A stretch of DNA of 64,000 nt from Candidatus Parcubacteria bacterium (GCA_023391075.1 JAEWBQ010000004.1:166161-230160); one strand, 5' to 3'. Positions 8,625-17,608 are shown, counted from the first letter of the stretch. A program made the numbers and translations. The notes: generated from the sequence alone by a model not told the origin.

Positions 8625-9074
8625 CTATTCGACGCGCTGCGCGAAGTACTCTTCGGTTTCGCGCGTAAAGATTTCTGCTACCTTTGGCCCCACACCATGC
8701 AGCTTTTGCAGGCGCTTGGAAAATTCACTATCGTCAGCGCTCCTTTCGAGCATATAGAAAAGTGAGCCTTCATACTCGCGAATCAGCTTCTCCATACAGA
8801 GCCTCAGTCCGCGGGCCGTCACGTGTTCATACCGCGTGTAGCCCCCGGCATGCAGCACGCTCGTCACCTTGCGTTCAGACACTTCGGCAATGGCCCATGG
8901 AGTATCGAGTTTCTGATCGATGAACAACTGCCACGTCGCCACCGCCGTCTCCGACCGGATCGGCTTACCGAATAAGTAACACAGCAAAAACCAGCGGAAC
9001 AAATCCGTATCGCCCGACAGTACGTCGAGGTCGAATTCGGCAGCGGTGTGTGACTTTTGAGCTTTACGAGGCAT
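8625..9074 (-). CDS. Helix-hairpin-helix protein, DNA-glycosylase-like
   Basis: 149 aa. A helical domain ends in a clear HhH motif (LHGVGPKVAEIF, about residues 125-136), as in endonuclease III/HhH-GPD enzymes. The Lys/Asp pair of active glycosylases after the HhH is not evident and the C-terminal Fe-S cysteines of Nth are absent, so it may bind DNA without classic AP-lyase chemistry. TATAAT (9083-9088) ends 8 nt before the ATG: predicted leaderless. It follows the cupin gene by 9 nt, so its promoter lies inside the end of that gene. Confidence 0.65.
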   Translation of the reverse strand: MPRKAQKSHTAAEFDLDVLSGDTDLFRWFLLCYLFGKPIRSETAVATWQLFIDQKLDTPWAIAEVSERKVTSVLHAGGYTRYEHVTARGLRLCMEKLIREYEGSLFYMLERSADDSEFSKRLQKLHGVGPKVAEIFTRETEEYFAQRVE

Positions 9075-9083
9075 ATAGATTTA

Positions 9084-9482
9084 TTATACGCTCGTGTACT
9101 CGTCGTGGCTCACATGCTCGAGCCAGGTCACCGGCGAACCGCCTGGACCCACCTCTTGAATCGCCACGTGGGCCATGAACCGATCCGGCGTTGCACCATG
9201 CCAGTGCTCTTCGCCCGGTTCGATATACACCACATCACCTGGGCGGATTTCCTGCGCCGTGCCGCCGCGTCGACAGACATAGCCAACGCCGTCAGTTACG
9301 TAGAGCGTTTGACCATGCGGATGCGTATGCCATGCCGTGCGCGCACCCGGCGTAAATCGGACATGCGCGCAGCCGACCGCCGATTGCTCATCGGCAGTCC
9401 GGAGCGAATCGATGTAAACGTCACCCGTAAACCACTCGCCAGGCCCTTTGGTAGTGCTCGTAGAACTTGGAGTTACTTTCAT
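9084..9482 (-). CDS. Cupin-domain protein
   Basis: 132 aa small-molecule or metal-binding beta-barrel. Cupin motif 1 is seen as AWHTHPHGQTLYV (His/His/Gln metal ligands, about 51-63) and motif 2 as PGDVVYIEPGEEHWHGA (about 81-97). Similar single cupins act as hydroxynitrile lyases, isomerases or aldehyde-stress proteins. AAAGGA precedes the ATG; the gene starts 14 nt after the alcohol dehydrogenase stop and is probably co-transcribed with adh and merR. Confidence 0.88.
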   Translation of the reverse strand: MKVTPSSTSTTKGPGEWFTGDVYIDSLRTADEQSAVGCAHVRFTPGARTAWHTHPHGQTLYVTDGVGYVCRRGGTAQEIRPGDVVYIEPGEEHWHGATPDRFMAHVAIQEVGPGGSPVTWLEHVSHDEYTSV

Positions 9483-9496
9483 GGCTTTTCCTTTTA

Positions 9497-10543
9497 TTAA
9501 ATCGTGGCCGAATCAATGACGAATCGGTAACGGACGTCCGATGACAGCACACGCTCCCAAGCAGTATCGATATCATCGGCAGAGATTAGTTCGATGTCGG
9601 CAGCGATGCCATGCTCGGCGCAGAAGTTCAGCATTTCTTGGGTTTCAGGAATCCCACCAATCAGCGAGCCGGCAAACGATCGTCGGCCGCCAATCAGCGA
9701 CGATACATTTACCGAAAGTGGCTCGGCAGGCGCGCCGACGTTGACCATCGTGCCGTCTGTCGCCAGCAGCGATAGGAACGCGTTAAGGTCGATCGCAGCA
9801 CTGACCGTATTGATGATCAAGTCGAACTTACCCTTCAGCTTCTCGAATGTCCCAGCATCTTCCGTTGCGTAGTAGTTGTCAGCGCCCAGCTTCAAGCCTT
9901 CTTCCTGCTTATTGAGCGTGCGCGACAGCACAGTGACTTCGGCACCCATGGCGTGCGCGATCTTTACTGCCATGTGACCTAGGCCACCCAAACCGATAAC
10001 CGCAACTTTCTTACCAGGCCCCGCGTTCCAGTGCCGCAGTGGTGAGTACGTCGTAATACCAGCACAGAGCAGCGGCGCGGCCTTGTCGAGCGGCAATTCA
10101 TCCGGAATACGTACGACGAAGTTCTCCGTGACGACAATGTGCGTCGAGTAGCCACCCTGCGTGCGTTCGCCGTTACCGTATTTGTCGACGCTATTGTAGG
10201 TACCTACCATGCCGTTGAGACAGAACTGCTCAAAGCCCTTCTCGCAGTTAGCACATTCGCCGCAGGAATTCACCATGCAGCCCACACCGACGCGGTCTCC
10301 GACCTTGTACTTCGTGACGTCAGAACCAGCCTCCGTCACAATACCGGCGATTTCGTGGCCTGGTACGAGCGGGTATTCGATCTCGCCCCACTCCCCGCGC
10401 CCAGTATGAATGTCAGAGTGACATATCCCAGCAAATTTAATTTCAATCATTACGTCTTTTGGCCCTACTTCGCGGCGTTCGATCGTCGTCGCCTGAAATG
10501 CGTCCTTTGCCCCAAACAATGCCCGTGCTTTTACTTCTGTCAT
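9497..10543 (-). CDS. Zinc-dependent NAD(P) alcohol dehydrogenase, CAD/YahK type
   Basis: 348 aa. Cytosolic medium-chain dehydrogenase interconverting aldehydes and alcohols. Seen: catalytic-zinc ligands in GICHSDIH and GHE, structural-zinc cysteines [15 protein letters not shown], and the Rossmann motif [15 protein letters not shown]-type broad-specificity aldehyde reductase is likely. GGAGG sits 6 nt before the ATG. The MerR gene ends 8 nt upstream, which fits an aldehyde- or electrophile-responsive merR-adh-cupin operon. Confidence 0.93.
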   Translation of the reverse strand: MTEVKARALFGAKDAFQATTIERREVGPKDVMIEIKFAGICHSDIHTGRGEWGEIEYPLVPGHEIAGIVTEAGSDVTKYKVGDRVGVGCMVNSCGECANCEKGFEQFCLNGMVGTYNSVDKYGNGERTQGGYSTHIVVTENFVVRIPDELPLDKAAPLLCAGITTYSPLRHWNAGPGKKVAVIGLGGLGHMAVKIAHAMGAEVTVLSRTLNKQEEGLKLGADNYYATEDAGTFEKLKGKFDLIINTVSAAIDLNAFLSLLATDGTMVNVGAPAEPLSVNVSSLIGGRRSFAGSLIGGIPETQEMLNFCAEHGIAADIELISADDIDTAWERVLSSDVRYRFVIDSATI

Positions 10544-10551
10544 ATGCCCTC

Positions 10552-11007
10552 CTAAACTTTTTTCAATTCCTGTGCCAGCAGTTTCGCTGCCGCACCGATT
10601 TCCGCCAGCTGCTGATCGTCGCGCGCCTTAACGGCTTGCCAGTAGCGGATTTTGAGCTCAACATAGCGGCGTCGCTGCTCGATGTGACGTGCCTCCCTAT
10701 CGAGTCGCTCCTGCTGCGCGCGTAGCAGCGCCATTTGGTCGTCGGCATGCGCCTGGCCGTCCGATGCATTCGCGATGTACGTCTTCATATCTTCGAGCTT
10801 CATACCCGTCGCGTTCAGACACGCGATCGTGTCGAGGATATTCACATCGGCCTGACTATATACCCGGTGCCCACTCGTACTCCCGCGCTCTACCGGCTTG
10901 ATCATGCCGATCGATTCATAGTAGCGAAGTGTCGATGCCGGCAGTCCTGTCAGCTTCGAAGCCTCTTTGATCGAAAAGCTTGTCGCCATGTCTTGATGAG
11001 TACTCAT
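10552..11007 (-). CDS. MerR-family transcription regulator
   Basis: 151 aa. N-terminal winged HTH ([20 protein letters not shown], about 11-30), the [10 protein letters not shown] segment typical of MerR proteins, then a long dimerisation coiled coil (about 85-125). No metal-binding cysteine cluster is present, consistent with AdhR-like regulators that respond to aldehydes. TACACT ends 6 nt before this ATG, so the mRNA is predicted leaderless; the operator palindrome sits in the promoter spacer, the standard MerR design. It probably controls itself and the adh and cupin genes. Confidence 0.92.
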   Translation of the reverse strand: MSTHQDMATSFSIKEASKLTGLPASTLRYYESIGMIKPVERGSTSGHRVYSQADVNILDTIACLNATGMKLEDMKTYIANASDGQAHADDQMALLRAQQERLDREARHIEQRRRYVELKIRYWQAVKARDDQQLAEIGAAAKLLAQELKKV

Positions 11008-11013
11008 ATACCT

Positions 11014-11043
11014 AGTGTAGAAACTTAAAGTACTTTAAGTCAA
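11014..11043 (-). promoter_or_regulatory. MerR-type promoter with palindromic operator
   Basis: On the minus strand: -35 TTGACT (11038-11043), 18-bp spacer, -10 TACACT (11014-11019). A perfect 18-bp inverted repeat ACTTAAAGTACTTTAAGT (11023-11040) overlaps the -35 and fills most of the spacer. MerR proteins bind such spacer dyads and untwist the promoter; the usual spacer for activation is 19-20 bp, so 18 bp is slightly short. Confidence 0.85.
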
Positions 11044-11079
11044 ATCACCAGAGACTTACTCGTGTGTATACTGAGGGGT

Positions 11080-11544
11080 ATGACACAGCCCCTCGCAAAC
11101 AAACGAAAAGAATGGCTTAGGCGCTACATCCCCGCCGAGATTATTGGGACTATCATCGCTCTTGCCTGCGCATGGGTCACATACATGCAGTCCCATTCCT
11201 TGATTGCAGCCACCGCTTCCGGATGGCTTGGCGAAGGCATCGGCTTTTACGGCTACTTCATTGTCCGGGAGTTTTTATCAACCAGCAACCTGTATGCTCA
11301 GCACAGCATTATCAAGCGCTTATCACTGGCAATCGCTGCCGCCAGCACGAACTTATTGGTCGAGTTCCTGCCGGCCGAAATCCTCGACAATTTCATCCTG
11401 CGGCCATACCTTATGTACCTGCTGCCGCAGTACATCCACCCCTACCCCGTCGGGTTCTTGGCAGGCAAGTTCAGCGCCGACATCGTATTTTATGCGCTGG
11501 CGATCGTCGGCTACGAAGCGCGTAAGCGCTGGCTACGCCGCTAA
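11080..11544 (+). CDS. Polytopic membrane protein, unknown
   Basis: 154 aa with about four hydrophobic segments, two at residues 16-34 and 39-60 and two more in the second half, with a basic C-terminus (ARKRWLRR). Not recognised. The start MTQPLANK is chosen because the upstream GTG lies inside the promoter: TATACT (11067-11072) ends 7 nt before the ATG at 11080. Divergent from merR and separated from gpmA by 2 nt tail to tail. Confidence 0.65.
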   Translation: MTQPLANKRKEWLRRYIPAEIIGTIIALACAWVTYMQSHSLIAATASGWLGEGIGFYGYFIVREFLSTSNLYAQHSIIKRLSLAIAAASTNLLVEFLPAEILDNFILRPYLMYLLPQYIHPYPVGFLAGKFSADIVFYALAIVGYEARKRWLRR

Positions 11545-11546
11545 CG

Positions 11547-12197
11547 TTAGGCTTTTGGCGGCGTGGTGTCGATGTGCCGAACTTCCTTTTTGTGGAGGTT
11601 ACCCTCTGACGTAATGTGGTACAGGAGGACCTGGCCGAAGCTCATTTCGACTTCGGCGATTTCGCTCTCGTGAATATCTTCGAGGTGCTTCATGAGTGCA
11701 CGGATCGAGTTGCCGTGTGCGACCAGCAGAATGTTTTCACCCTTTTGCAGCCGTGGCAAAATCTCAGCATCAAAGAACGGCACGACACGGCCATGTACGT
11801 CCTTGAGCGTTTCACCGCCCGGCACCGGATAGTCCCAGCCACGGCGAATACCCTTGAACGCTTCGTCACCGATTTCTTCTTGGACTTCCCACTTGTTCTT
11901 GCCGGTCAGGTCGCCGTAGTCGCGCTCATTGACGGCACCGTGAATATGGTGCGGCACGTCCGGGTGATCACTCCCCTTCATGATGCCGGCGAGCGTCTGG
12001 TGGGTACGCTTTTGCTCTGATGTATAAACCGCATCAAATTTGATGCCTTTGATAATTTCACCAATTTTAAATGCCTCTTGGTGGCCTTTTTCGGTCAGAT
12101 TTACATCTGTTAAGCCCGTCCATTTACCCAGGAGGTTCCATTCTGATTCTGCGTGGCGGCTTATTACCAGTAAGCCTGTTTTTGGTTGCTCAGTCAT
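11547..12197 (-). CDS. gpmA: 2,3-bisphosphoglycerate-dependent phosphoglycerate mutase
   Basis: 216 aa. Interconverts 3- and 2-phosphoglycerate in lower glycolysis. Phosphohistidine motif RHAESEWN (His15; family RHGxSxWN with Gly replaced by Ala), NERDYGDLTG, and the second catalytic His in LLVAHGNSIRAL. Slightly shorter than E. coli GpmA (250 aa). CATAAT (12204-12209) ends 6 nt before the ATG: predicted leaderless. Divergent from enolase, the next enzyme of the pathway. Confidence 0.93.
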   Translation of the reverse strand: MTEQPKTGLLVISRHAESEWNLLGKWTGLTDVNLTEKGHQEAFKIGEIIKGIKFDAVYTSEQKRTHQTLAGIMKGSDHPDVPHHIHGAVNERDYGDLTGKNKWEVQEEIGDEAFKGIRRGWDYPVPGGETLKDVHGRVVPFFDAEILPRLQKGENILLVAHGNSIRALMKHLEDIHESEIAEVEMSFGQVLLYHITSEGNLHKKEVRHIDTTPPKA

Positions 12198-12203
12198 AGG
12201 TCT

Positions 12204-12250
12204 ATTATGCGCCGATGCGGTCGCACGTTCAACAAAGCTAGTGCTAAAAT
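12204..12250. promoter_or_regulatory. Divergent gpmA/eno leaderless promoters
   Basis: The 59-bp gap between two consecutive glycolytic genes holds a minus-strand -10 (CATAAT, 12204-12209) and a plus-strand extended -10 (TGCTAAAAT, hexamer 12245-12250), each 6 nt from its ATG. No good -35 element is seen for either. Predicted -35 regions overlap, so the two promoters may be coupled. Confidence 0.7.
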
Positions 12251-12256
12251 AGACCT

Positions 12257-13543
12257 ATGAGCAGTTACACCATCAGCAAGATCATCGGACGACAAATCAT
12301 TGATTCACGCGGCAACCCGACCGTCGAGGCAGACGTCTACCTCGAAAACGGCATCATGGGCCGCGCAGCCGTACCAAGCGGCGCCAGCACCGGTTCGGGC
12401 GAAGCGCTTGAGCTGCGCGACGGCGGCACCAATTACGGCGGCAAGGGCGTCAGCTTCGCGGTCGACAACGTCAACAATGCGATTGCCGAGCGCCTGCAAG
12501 GCTTCGACGCCTCGGACCAGTCTGGGCTCGATAACGCGCTGATCGAACTCGACGGCACCGACAACAAAGCTAGCCTGGGTGCCAACGCCATCCTAGCTGT
12601 CAGCCTGGCAGCTGCGAAAGCCGTAGCAAACGCCAAGAAGCAGCCGCTTCACCAGTACATCGCCGAACTGACCGGCACCACACAACAGAGCCTGCCGCTG
12701 CCAATGATGAACGTCATGAACGGCGGCCAGCATGCAGCCGGCAGCACTGACGTCCAGGAATACATGATCATCCCGGTCGGCGCCGAAACATTCACCGACG
12801 CGATGCGGATCGGCACCGAAGTCTTCCATGCACTTGGCAAGGTCCTAAAAGAAGCTGGTTACGGCACGACCGTCGGTGACGAAGGCGGTTACGCGCCAGC
12901 CGTCAAAAACGGTAACCGCGAACCGCTCGAACTGATCGCCAAAGCCGTCGAAAAAGCCGGCTACATGCTCGGCACCGACGTTGCGCTCGCACTCGACGTC
13001 GCCTCAAGCGAGCTATATAAGGACGGCAGCTACAACCTCGCCACCGAAGGCCGCACCATCAGCGCCAGCGAGCTGATCGACTGGTACCAAAGCATCCGCC
13101 GCGAATTCCCGATCGTCTCAATCGAAGACGGTCTGGACGAAAACGACTGGAGCAACTGGACCGAACTTACCGGTAAGCTCGGCAGCGAAGTACAGCTTGT
13201 CGGCGACGACCTGCTCGTCACCAACACCAAGCTCCTGCAGCGTGCCATCGACGAAAAGGCTGCCAACGCCATCCTGATCAAGCCAAACCAGATCGGCACC
13301 CTGAGCGAGACGATCAACGCCGTCAAGACCGCGCAAGCAGCGGGCTGGAATACGGTCATGTCGCACCGCTCCGGCGAAACCGAAGACGTCACCATCGCCC
13401 ACCTGGCCGTCGGCCTGGGCTGTGGCCAGATCAAGACCGGCTCCCTCTCTCGTACCGACCGCATTGCGAAGTACAACGAGCTGCTGCGTATCGCAGAGGC
13501 GACGCCTGAACTGCAGCTTGCGAAACCGTTTACACACCAGTAG
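12257..13543 (+). CDS. eno: Enolase
   Basis: 428 aa, full length. Cytosolic Mg-dependent conversion of 2-phosphoglycerate to phosphoenolpyruvate. Seen: the opening [19 protein letters not shown], catalytic [10 protein letters not shown], Mg ligands in [10 protein letters not shown] and [20 protein letters not shown], and the signature [14 protein letters not shown] with SHRSGETED. Codon use is C-ending and strong, as expected for a highly expressed gene. Predicted leaderless. Confidence 0.98.
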   Translation: MSSYTISKIIGRQIIDSRGNPTVEADVYLENGIMGRAAVPSGASTGSGEALELRDGGTNYGGKGVSFAVDNVNNAIAERLQGFDASDQSGLDNALIELDGTDNKASLGANAILAVSLAAAKAVANAKKQPLHQYIAELTGTTQQSLPLPMMNVMNGGQHAAGSTDVQEYMIIPVGAETFTDAMRIGTEVFHALGKVLKEAGYGTTVGDEGGYAPAVKNGNREPLELIAKAVEKAGYMLGTDVALALDVASSELYKDGSYNLATEGRTISASELIDWYQSIRREFPIVSIEDGLDENDWSNWTELTGKLGSEVQLVGDDLLVTNTKLLQRAIDEKAANAILIKPNQIGTLSETINAVKTAQAAGWNTVMSHRSGETEDVTIAHLAVGLGCGQIKTGSLSRTDRIAKYNELLRIAEATPELQLAKPFTHQ

Positions 13544-13562
13544 TAGTTTTGGATTTCATAGA

Positions 13563-13594
13563 CAGAAACTCTCGGCCTATGTCGGGAGTTTCTG
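13563..13594 (+). terminator. Terminator of eno
   Basis: Nine-bp stem CAGAAACTC/GAGTTTCTG with an imperfect inner extension, 20 nt after the stop. The T-tract is poor (TTAG), so efficiency is uncertain. Confidence 0.6.
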
Positions 13595-13632
13595 TTAGCA
13601 ATACACTCGCAATCGGTCCTGAGTAGCAAAAC

Positions 13633-14253
13633 CTATTTTTTCTTTAATTGCTCGATGATCTTTTCATACCCAATCTTGTCGACGTATTCCCATGCAAGTT
13701 TATACGAAGGCCATTTTTCGCACATCTCTTTATCGCGCAGCGTTCGCTCCGGCTCGTCAAGTACGTCGTCAAACAGCGCTTGCAGCACCGCGTGAACTGG
13801 AATATGTATCAAGGCGACAATATCATCGATTGGACCGAAACTTTTCGACCATTCTTCTTCCTTTTTAGCGTAGTCGATTGGCGCCGACGTATTGTCGTAC
13901 AGTAAAACATGTAGCAACTCATGTGCAATGACTTCAATGGCGCGATCGCCATCATACTTGGTGGCGATGAACATCGGGAATGAAAACGAGTTATAAAACG
14001 GCGCGGCATAAATATCGATAACGTTCTGACGAAACTCTAGATTGAGAAGTTCGCACATGCCCTTGATGAGCTTTTCTTCGTACGGACGCCATGCTTTTTC
14101 ATACTCATCGAGCTTATTGTTAATAAATTCGCGACTTAGCTTGTCACGTTCGTCAACTTTAGCCATCGGAGGCACAAATGCTGGCTCAATATCGCGGTAT
14201 ATTGCACCGATCAATAGAAATGGGTCACGGAAGCGGATTTCAGGATAATTCAT
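13633..14253 (-). CDS. HExxH metallopeptidase-like protein
   Basis: 206 aa, soluble and charged. HELLH at residues 111-115 with Asp/Glu-rich flanks suggests a zinc-protease fold of the gluzincin or SprT-like type; no third ligand can be assigned with certainty. The start MNYPEIRFRD is preferred over the longer frame because TATAAT (14261-14266) ends 7 nt before this ATG. It is divergent from the thymine-pyrophosphorylase-like gene. It is not a recognised named family. Confidence 0.6.
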   Translation of the reverse strand: MNYPEIRFRDPFLLIGAIYRDIEPAFVPPMAKVDERDKLSREFINNKLDEYEKAWRPYEEKLIKGMCELLNLEFRQNVIDIYAAPFYNSFSFPMFIATKYDGDRAIEVIAHELLHVLLYDNTSAPIDYAKKEEEWSKSFGPIDDIVALIHIPVHAVLQALFDDVLDEPERTLRDKEMCEKWPSYKLAWEYVDKIGYEKIIEQLKKK

Positions 14254-14260
14254 ATGGATG

Positions 14261-14309
14261 ATTATATACAAAAAATCTATTTGAGATTCTGTCGTGTTTG
14301 GGAAATAAT
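14261..14309. promoter_or_regulatory. Divergent promoters of the HELLH gene and the thymine-modification-type gene
   Basis: Minus-strand TATAAT at 14261-14266. Plus-strand TTGAGA (14281-14286), 17-bp spacer, AATAAT (14304-14309), ending 8 nt before the ATG at 14318. Both are leaderless in layout, and the plus promoter has one of the better -35 elements in this class. Confidence 0.6.
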
Positions 14310-14317
14310 GAAAATTC

Positions 14318-15274
14318 ATGAAACAACCACCTATCCCCCGCCGACACATTTACGACCTTTATTGGTACTTTGCCTCGGAGCGGCAGCAGATCTTTGAGAA
14401 GCGACTTGCCGGTCAGCCCGGTCCATGGACCGAGGATCCGATCCTGCAGAAGTACAAGTTCTGTAATGTATTTCGGGCGACCGACCGCGTGTCGCAGTAT
14501 ATGATCCGCGAAGTCTGCTACCACACCGAAGACTGCTCGCCGGAGGATCGCCTGTTCCAGATCGTCGCTTTCCGCTTATTTAGCAAGATCGAGACGTGGG
14601 ATGCGGTGCGAGATTTCCTGGGCCGCTCGCCCACGATCGCAGACTTGATCGACGGCTCGTTCACGAAGGCACTGGAATATGCCAATGAAACCAACGGCGG
14701 TCTGTATACAAGCGCATTTATACTCTGCACCACCAATGCCTACGGCCAGCCACGCAAATATTTGACACATGTCGAGCTGCTCCGCGATATGTTCGTCAAT
14801 CACCAGCTCGCCGGCCAGCTACTCGCGGCGACGTCACTGGAGGAAATTTACAATCTGCTCCATTCATTCCCGCTCATGGGCGATTTTATGTCGTACCAAA
14901 TGGCGATCGATCTGAACTACTCTGACCTGATCAACTTCAGTGAAAACAGCTTCACCCAGCCGGGCCCCGGAGCCCTACGTGGACTCAAGAAAGTATTCGA
15001 AAGCCTCGGCGATTACACGCCGGCAGAAGCCGTTCTCTGGATGGTCGAGCGGCAAGACAAAGAGTTCGCCCGACTCGGCCTGCCACCCGCCAAGCTCTTC
15101 GGCCGATCGCTCCAAGCGATCGACTGCCAAAACCTATTCTGCGAAACCGACAAGTACTGCCGCGAAGCCGCACCCGAACTCACTAGCGCCCGAACGCGGA
15201 TTAAAATGACGTACACAGCGCCCAAACCCATGAACAAACTTTTCTTACCGCCCAAGTGGAACTTGGATTACTAA
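14318..15274 (+). CDS. Alpha-glutamyl/putrescinyl thymine pyrophosphorylase-like protein (clade 3)
   Basis: 318 aa. The opening YDLYWYFASERQQIFEKRL, then GPWTEDPILQKYKFCNVFRA, RVSQYMIREV and the FPLMGDFMSYQMAIDLNYS segment match my memory of the HMUDK-helical/aGPT-Pplase family predicted to act in thymine hypermodification of DNA. Related phage enzymes take part in replacing the pyrophosphate of 5-(pyrophosphoryl)methyl-dU with amine adducts. Chromosomal clade-3 members have no proven reaction. No DNA kinase, hydroxymethylase or transferase partner is visible nearby. Cys residues cluster near the C-terminus (CQNLFCETDKYC). Predicted leaderless. Confidence 0.75.
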   Translation: MKQPPIPRRHIYDLYWYFASERQQIFEKRLAGQPGPWTEDPILQKYKFCNVFRATDRVSQYMIREVCYHTEDCSPEDRLFQIVAFRLFSKIETWDAVRDFLGRSPTIADLIDGSFTKALEYANETNGGLYTSAFILCTTNAYGQPRKYLTHVELLRDMFVNHQLAGQLLAATSLEEIYNLLHSFPLMGDFMSYQMAIDLNYSDLINFSENSFTQPGPGALRGLKKVFESLGDYTPAEAVLWMVERQDKEFARLGLPPAKLFGRSLQAIDCQNLFCETDKYCREAAPELTSARTRIKMTYTAPKPMNKLFLPPKWNLDY

Positions 15275-15308
15275 TGACAAGCCAATGTGAAGGTGAAATA
15301 ATAAGCTC

Positions 15309-15893
15309 ATGCAAGAAATAGCAGGTTATCTCACTGGCGTCCTTCTTATCGTTGGGTTTATCCCTTACCTGCTTGATATCTTTCGGCACAAGACCAAACC
15401 GGAACGTGCCAGCTGGCTGATTTGGGGCATACTCGGCACGATCGCTTTCTTTTCGCAGCTCGCTTCTGGCGCCTCATGGTCACTCGTACTGACCGGCGTT
15501 GATACGCTCATAGTCCTGTGGATCCTTGGGCTCTCAATTAAAGACGGTGTCGGCGGCTTTACGAAGCTCGACATCACTTCATTAATTCTCGCCGGCATCG
15601 GACTAATTGCCTGGTACTTTACGCATCAGCCTCTCACCGCGCTCCTACTGGTTCTGTTCGTCGATGCGATCGGCGTGATTTTAACAATCATCAAAACCTA
15701 CAATGAGCCAGAGACTGAAACCATGTTCGCATGGCTAATGGCCAGCCTCGCAGGATTACTATCGGCAGTCGCCGTCGGCAAACTAGACCTTACCCTGCTG
15801 CTCTACCCGGCATACATCTTTTTAGCCAACGGGCTCGTTGCGGCAACTGTCATCATCGGTAAGAAGCAAACAAAACAGACTCAGCTAAACTGA
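15309..15893 (+). CDS. PQ-loop/SemiSWEET-like membrane protein
   Basis: 194 aa, about six TM helices. The first repeat (GYLTGVLLIVGFIPYLLDIF, then RASWLIWGILGTIAFFSQ) resembles a PQ-loop three-helix bundle with the P-Y variant, and a second related bundle follows, so transport of a small solute is possible. AATAAT (15297-15302) ends 6 nt before the ATG. It lies 34 nt after the preceding gene. Confidence 0.65.
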   Translation: MQEIAGYLTGVLLIVGFIPYLLDIFRHKTKPERASWLIWGILGTIAFFSQLASGASWSLVLTGVDTLIVLWILGLSIKDGVGGFTKLDITSLILAGIGLIAWYFTHQPLTALLLVLFVDAIGVILTIIKTYNEPETETMFAWLMASLAGLLSAVAVGKLDLTLLLYPAYIFLANGLVAATVIIGKKQTKQTQLN

Positions 15894-15904
15894 GCCTGTT
15901 TTGT
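15870..15904. terminator. Bidirectional terminator overlapping a stop codon
   Basis: ACAAAACAG...CTGTTTTGT plus an inner CTCAG/CTGAG stem; T-rich tails occur on both strands. It lies between the convergent PQ-loop and dehydrogenase genes, and the PQ-loop stop codon is inside the 3' arm. Confidence 0.85.
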
Positions 15905-15914
15905 GAATATATCT

Positions 15915-16778
15915 CTAGAATATCTTGCGGATCGACGTGACGTCTTCGTCGGCCAGGCCGGCATCTATGGCCTGCGCGTAATCGTACTGCGTGTCATTGA
16001 GTAGATCGAAATCGACGCCATATTGTACCGCCATATCCTGGGCGTAGCGGAGATCCTTTTCGAGCCACTGTACGGCGAAGTTCACATGACCTGGCTCCCA
16101 GTTTTTGCTGTCAAAGACGAGCTTGGTCGACGGGCTGAGTGGCCCCATGTTGCCGTCGATAAAGGCGTGCGCAAATACGTCATGATCAATACCTACCGCT
16201 TGGGCCAACTGTAGCGCTTGGGCCGCGGCGTTCATATGGATACCGATGAGCGAATTAAGCACCAGCTTGAAGCGCATGCCGGCACCTGGACCGCCGAAGT
16301 GATAAATCTTTTCACTGATCGCTTCGAGGTCTGGCCGAGCTAGCTCAAGCACGTCCTTTTCGCCGCCGATGAGCAGACGCAGTGTGCCACCCTCTGCACC
16401 GGCGCGGCTGCCGGTGATCGGCATATCAAGGAATTTGAAGCCCTGGTCGGCACATAGTTTGATCAGTTCGTCCGTCCAGCCAATCGACAGCGACGACGAG
16501 CCGATCAGTACCTTATCTGGTGTCGCGCCAGCGAGAATACCATCGTCACCTGTCCATACATCACGCGAGGCGTCATCGTCTGACACGCATTCAATAATCA
16601 GGTCGCTCGCCTCTGTCACTGCATGCGGAGTAGCTGCAGCTGTCGCGCCCAAATCAAGTAAAGGCTTCAGCCGCTCAGGGTTGCGATTCCAAATCGTGAC
16701 CGCGTAGCCATGCTTTAAAAAGTTCTGTGCCATTCCGGCAGCCATAATACCCGCACCAATCAGTCCAATCTTCTTCAT
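15915..16778 (-). CDS. NAD(P)-dependent beta-hydroxyacid dehydrogenase family protein
   Basis: 287 aa, typical length for 3-hydroxyisobutyrate dehydrogenase-like and glyoxylate-reductase-type enzymes. Seen: nucleotide-binding GLIGAGIMAAGMAQNFLK (the family normally has GxGxMGxxMA), substrate-site FLDMPITGSRAGAEGGTL, and the catalytic-lysine region MRFKLVLN. The substrate cannot be specified. TAAAAT (16785-16790) ends 6 nt before the ATG, predicted leaderless. Confidence 0.9.
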   Translation of the reverse strand: MKKIGLIGAGIMAAGMAQNFLKHGYAVTIWNRNPERLKPLLDLGATAAATPHAVTEASDLIIECVSDDDASRDVWTGDDGILAGATPDKVLIGSSSLSIGWTDELIKLCADQGFKFLDMPITGSRAGAEGGTLRLLIGGEKDVLELARPDLEAISEKIYHFGGPGAGMRFKLVLNSLIGIHMNAAAQALQLAQAVGIDHDVFAHAFIDGNMGPLSPSTKLVFDSKNWEPGHVNFAVQWLEKDLRYAQDMAVQYGVDFDLLNDTQYDYAQAIDAGLADEDVTSIRKIF

Positions 16779-16846
16779 ATATCTATTTTAACCGATTTGG
16801 TGGCATCAGGAATAGGCTCAAGCGTAATGGTAAGCGACGACGCGCT

Positions 16847-17386
16847 CTAGCTATTGGCAGTGTACGTCAGAAGCACGTTGCCGCTCTGAAACGCACGCGT
16901 GCTCTTTAGGGTCAATCTTTTACTGAGGCCCTTAAAAAGCGTCGATCCACTTCCAACAAGAACCGGGTTCACCATAATCCTCACTTCATCAAGCAGTCCC
17001 GCTTCAAGCATCTCCTTACCAAGGTGCGAGCTACCTAAGACAGCGATGTCTTTGCCGTCCTGAGACTTCAGCTCAGTCATTTTTGTCACCAGATCGGTAG
17101 AGGCCACGGTATTTTCCCACTCGTGAGTAAGTGCGGCGCGCGAGAAAACTATTTTTTGCGTCTTGTTCATTCGGACTGCCGTGCTATCCTCGGCGGTCTC
17201 GTTCGGCCAATACGCCGCCATCATCTCATAGGTTTTACGGCCAAAGACCAACGTATCCGCCTCGTCGAGCTGTGCATCGGCGAATCGCACGAACTCTTCG
17301 TCGACATTGTGCCACGACAAATCGTGATTATCACCCTCAAAGTATCCGTCCAGGCTGACCATCATAAAGAGAAATGTTTTTCGCAT
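16847..17386 (-). CDS. Dihydrofolate reductase family protein, RibD C-terminal type
   Basis: 179 aa. MMVSLDGYFEG, LVFGRKTYEMMAAYWP and the GSSHLGKEMLEAGLLDEVRI segment identify the stand-alone RibD_C/YyaP-type family. These are NADPH-dependent reductases of unknown substrate, not true folA. TATACT (17393-17398) ends 6 nt before the ATG; the promoter directly follows the tRNA-Gly terminator. Confidence 0.9.
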   Translation of the reverse strand: MRKTFLFMMVSLDGYFEGDNHDLSWHNVDEEFVRFADAQLDEADTLVFGRKTYEMMAAYWPNETAEDSTAVRMNKTQKIVFSRAALTHEWENTVASTDLVTKMTELKSQDGKDIAVLGSSHLGKEMLEAGLLDEVRIMVNPVLVGSGSTLFKGLSKRLTLKSTRAFQSGNVLLTYTANS

Positions 17387-17403
17387 AGTGTCAGTATAAC
17401 AAA

Positions 17404-17423
17404 AGAACCTCCGGAGAGGTTCT
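17404..17423 (-). terminator. Terminator of tRNA-Gly
   Basis: Perfect 8-bp stem AGAACCTC/GAGGTTCT with a 4-nt loop, followed on the minus strand by TTTGTTAT. Confidence 0.85.
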
Positions 17424-17433
17424 GATAAATTCT

Positions 17434-17509
17434 TGGTGCGAGTACCGGGACTCTAACCCGGGACCTCTTCCTTGGCAAGGAAGCGCTCTAACAACTGAGC
17501 TACACTCGC
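17434..17509 (-). tRNA. tRNA-Gly (GCC)
   Basis: 76 nt with encoded CCA. The acceptor GCGAGTG pairs with TACTCGC, and the anticodon arm CTTCC-TTGCCAA-GGAAG reads GCC. Standard D and T arms are present. Confidence 0.97.
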
Positions 17510-17608
17510 ATAACTTTTTCAAGTATACGGGGTCGCGATGGATTTTTCAAGGGGTTAACGGTAAATGTTACGCCTGGCCTCATTACCGGGAATCGAAAGT
17601 AAAGAAAA

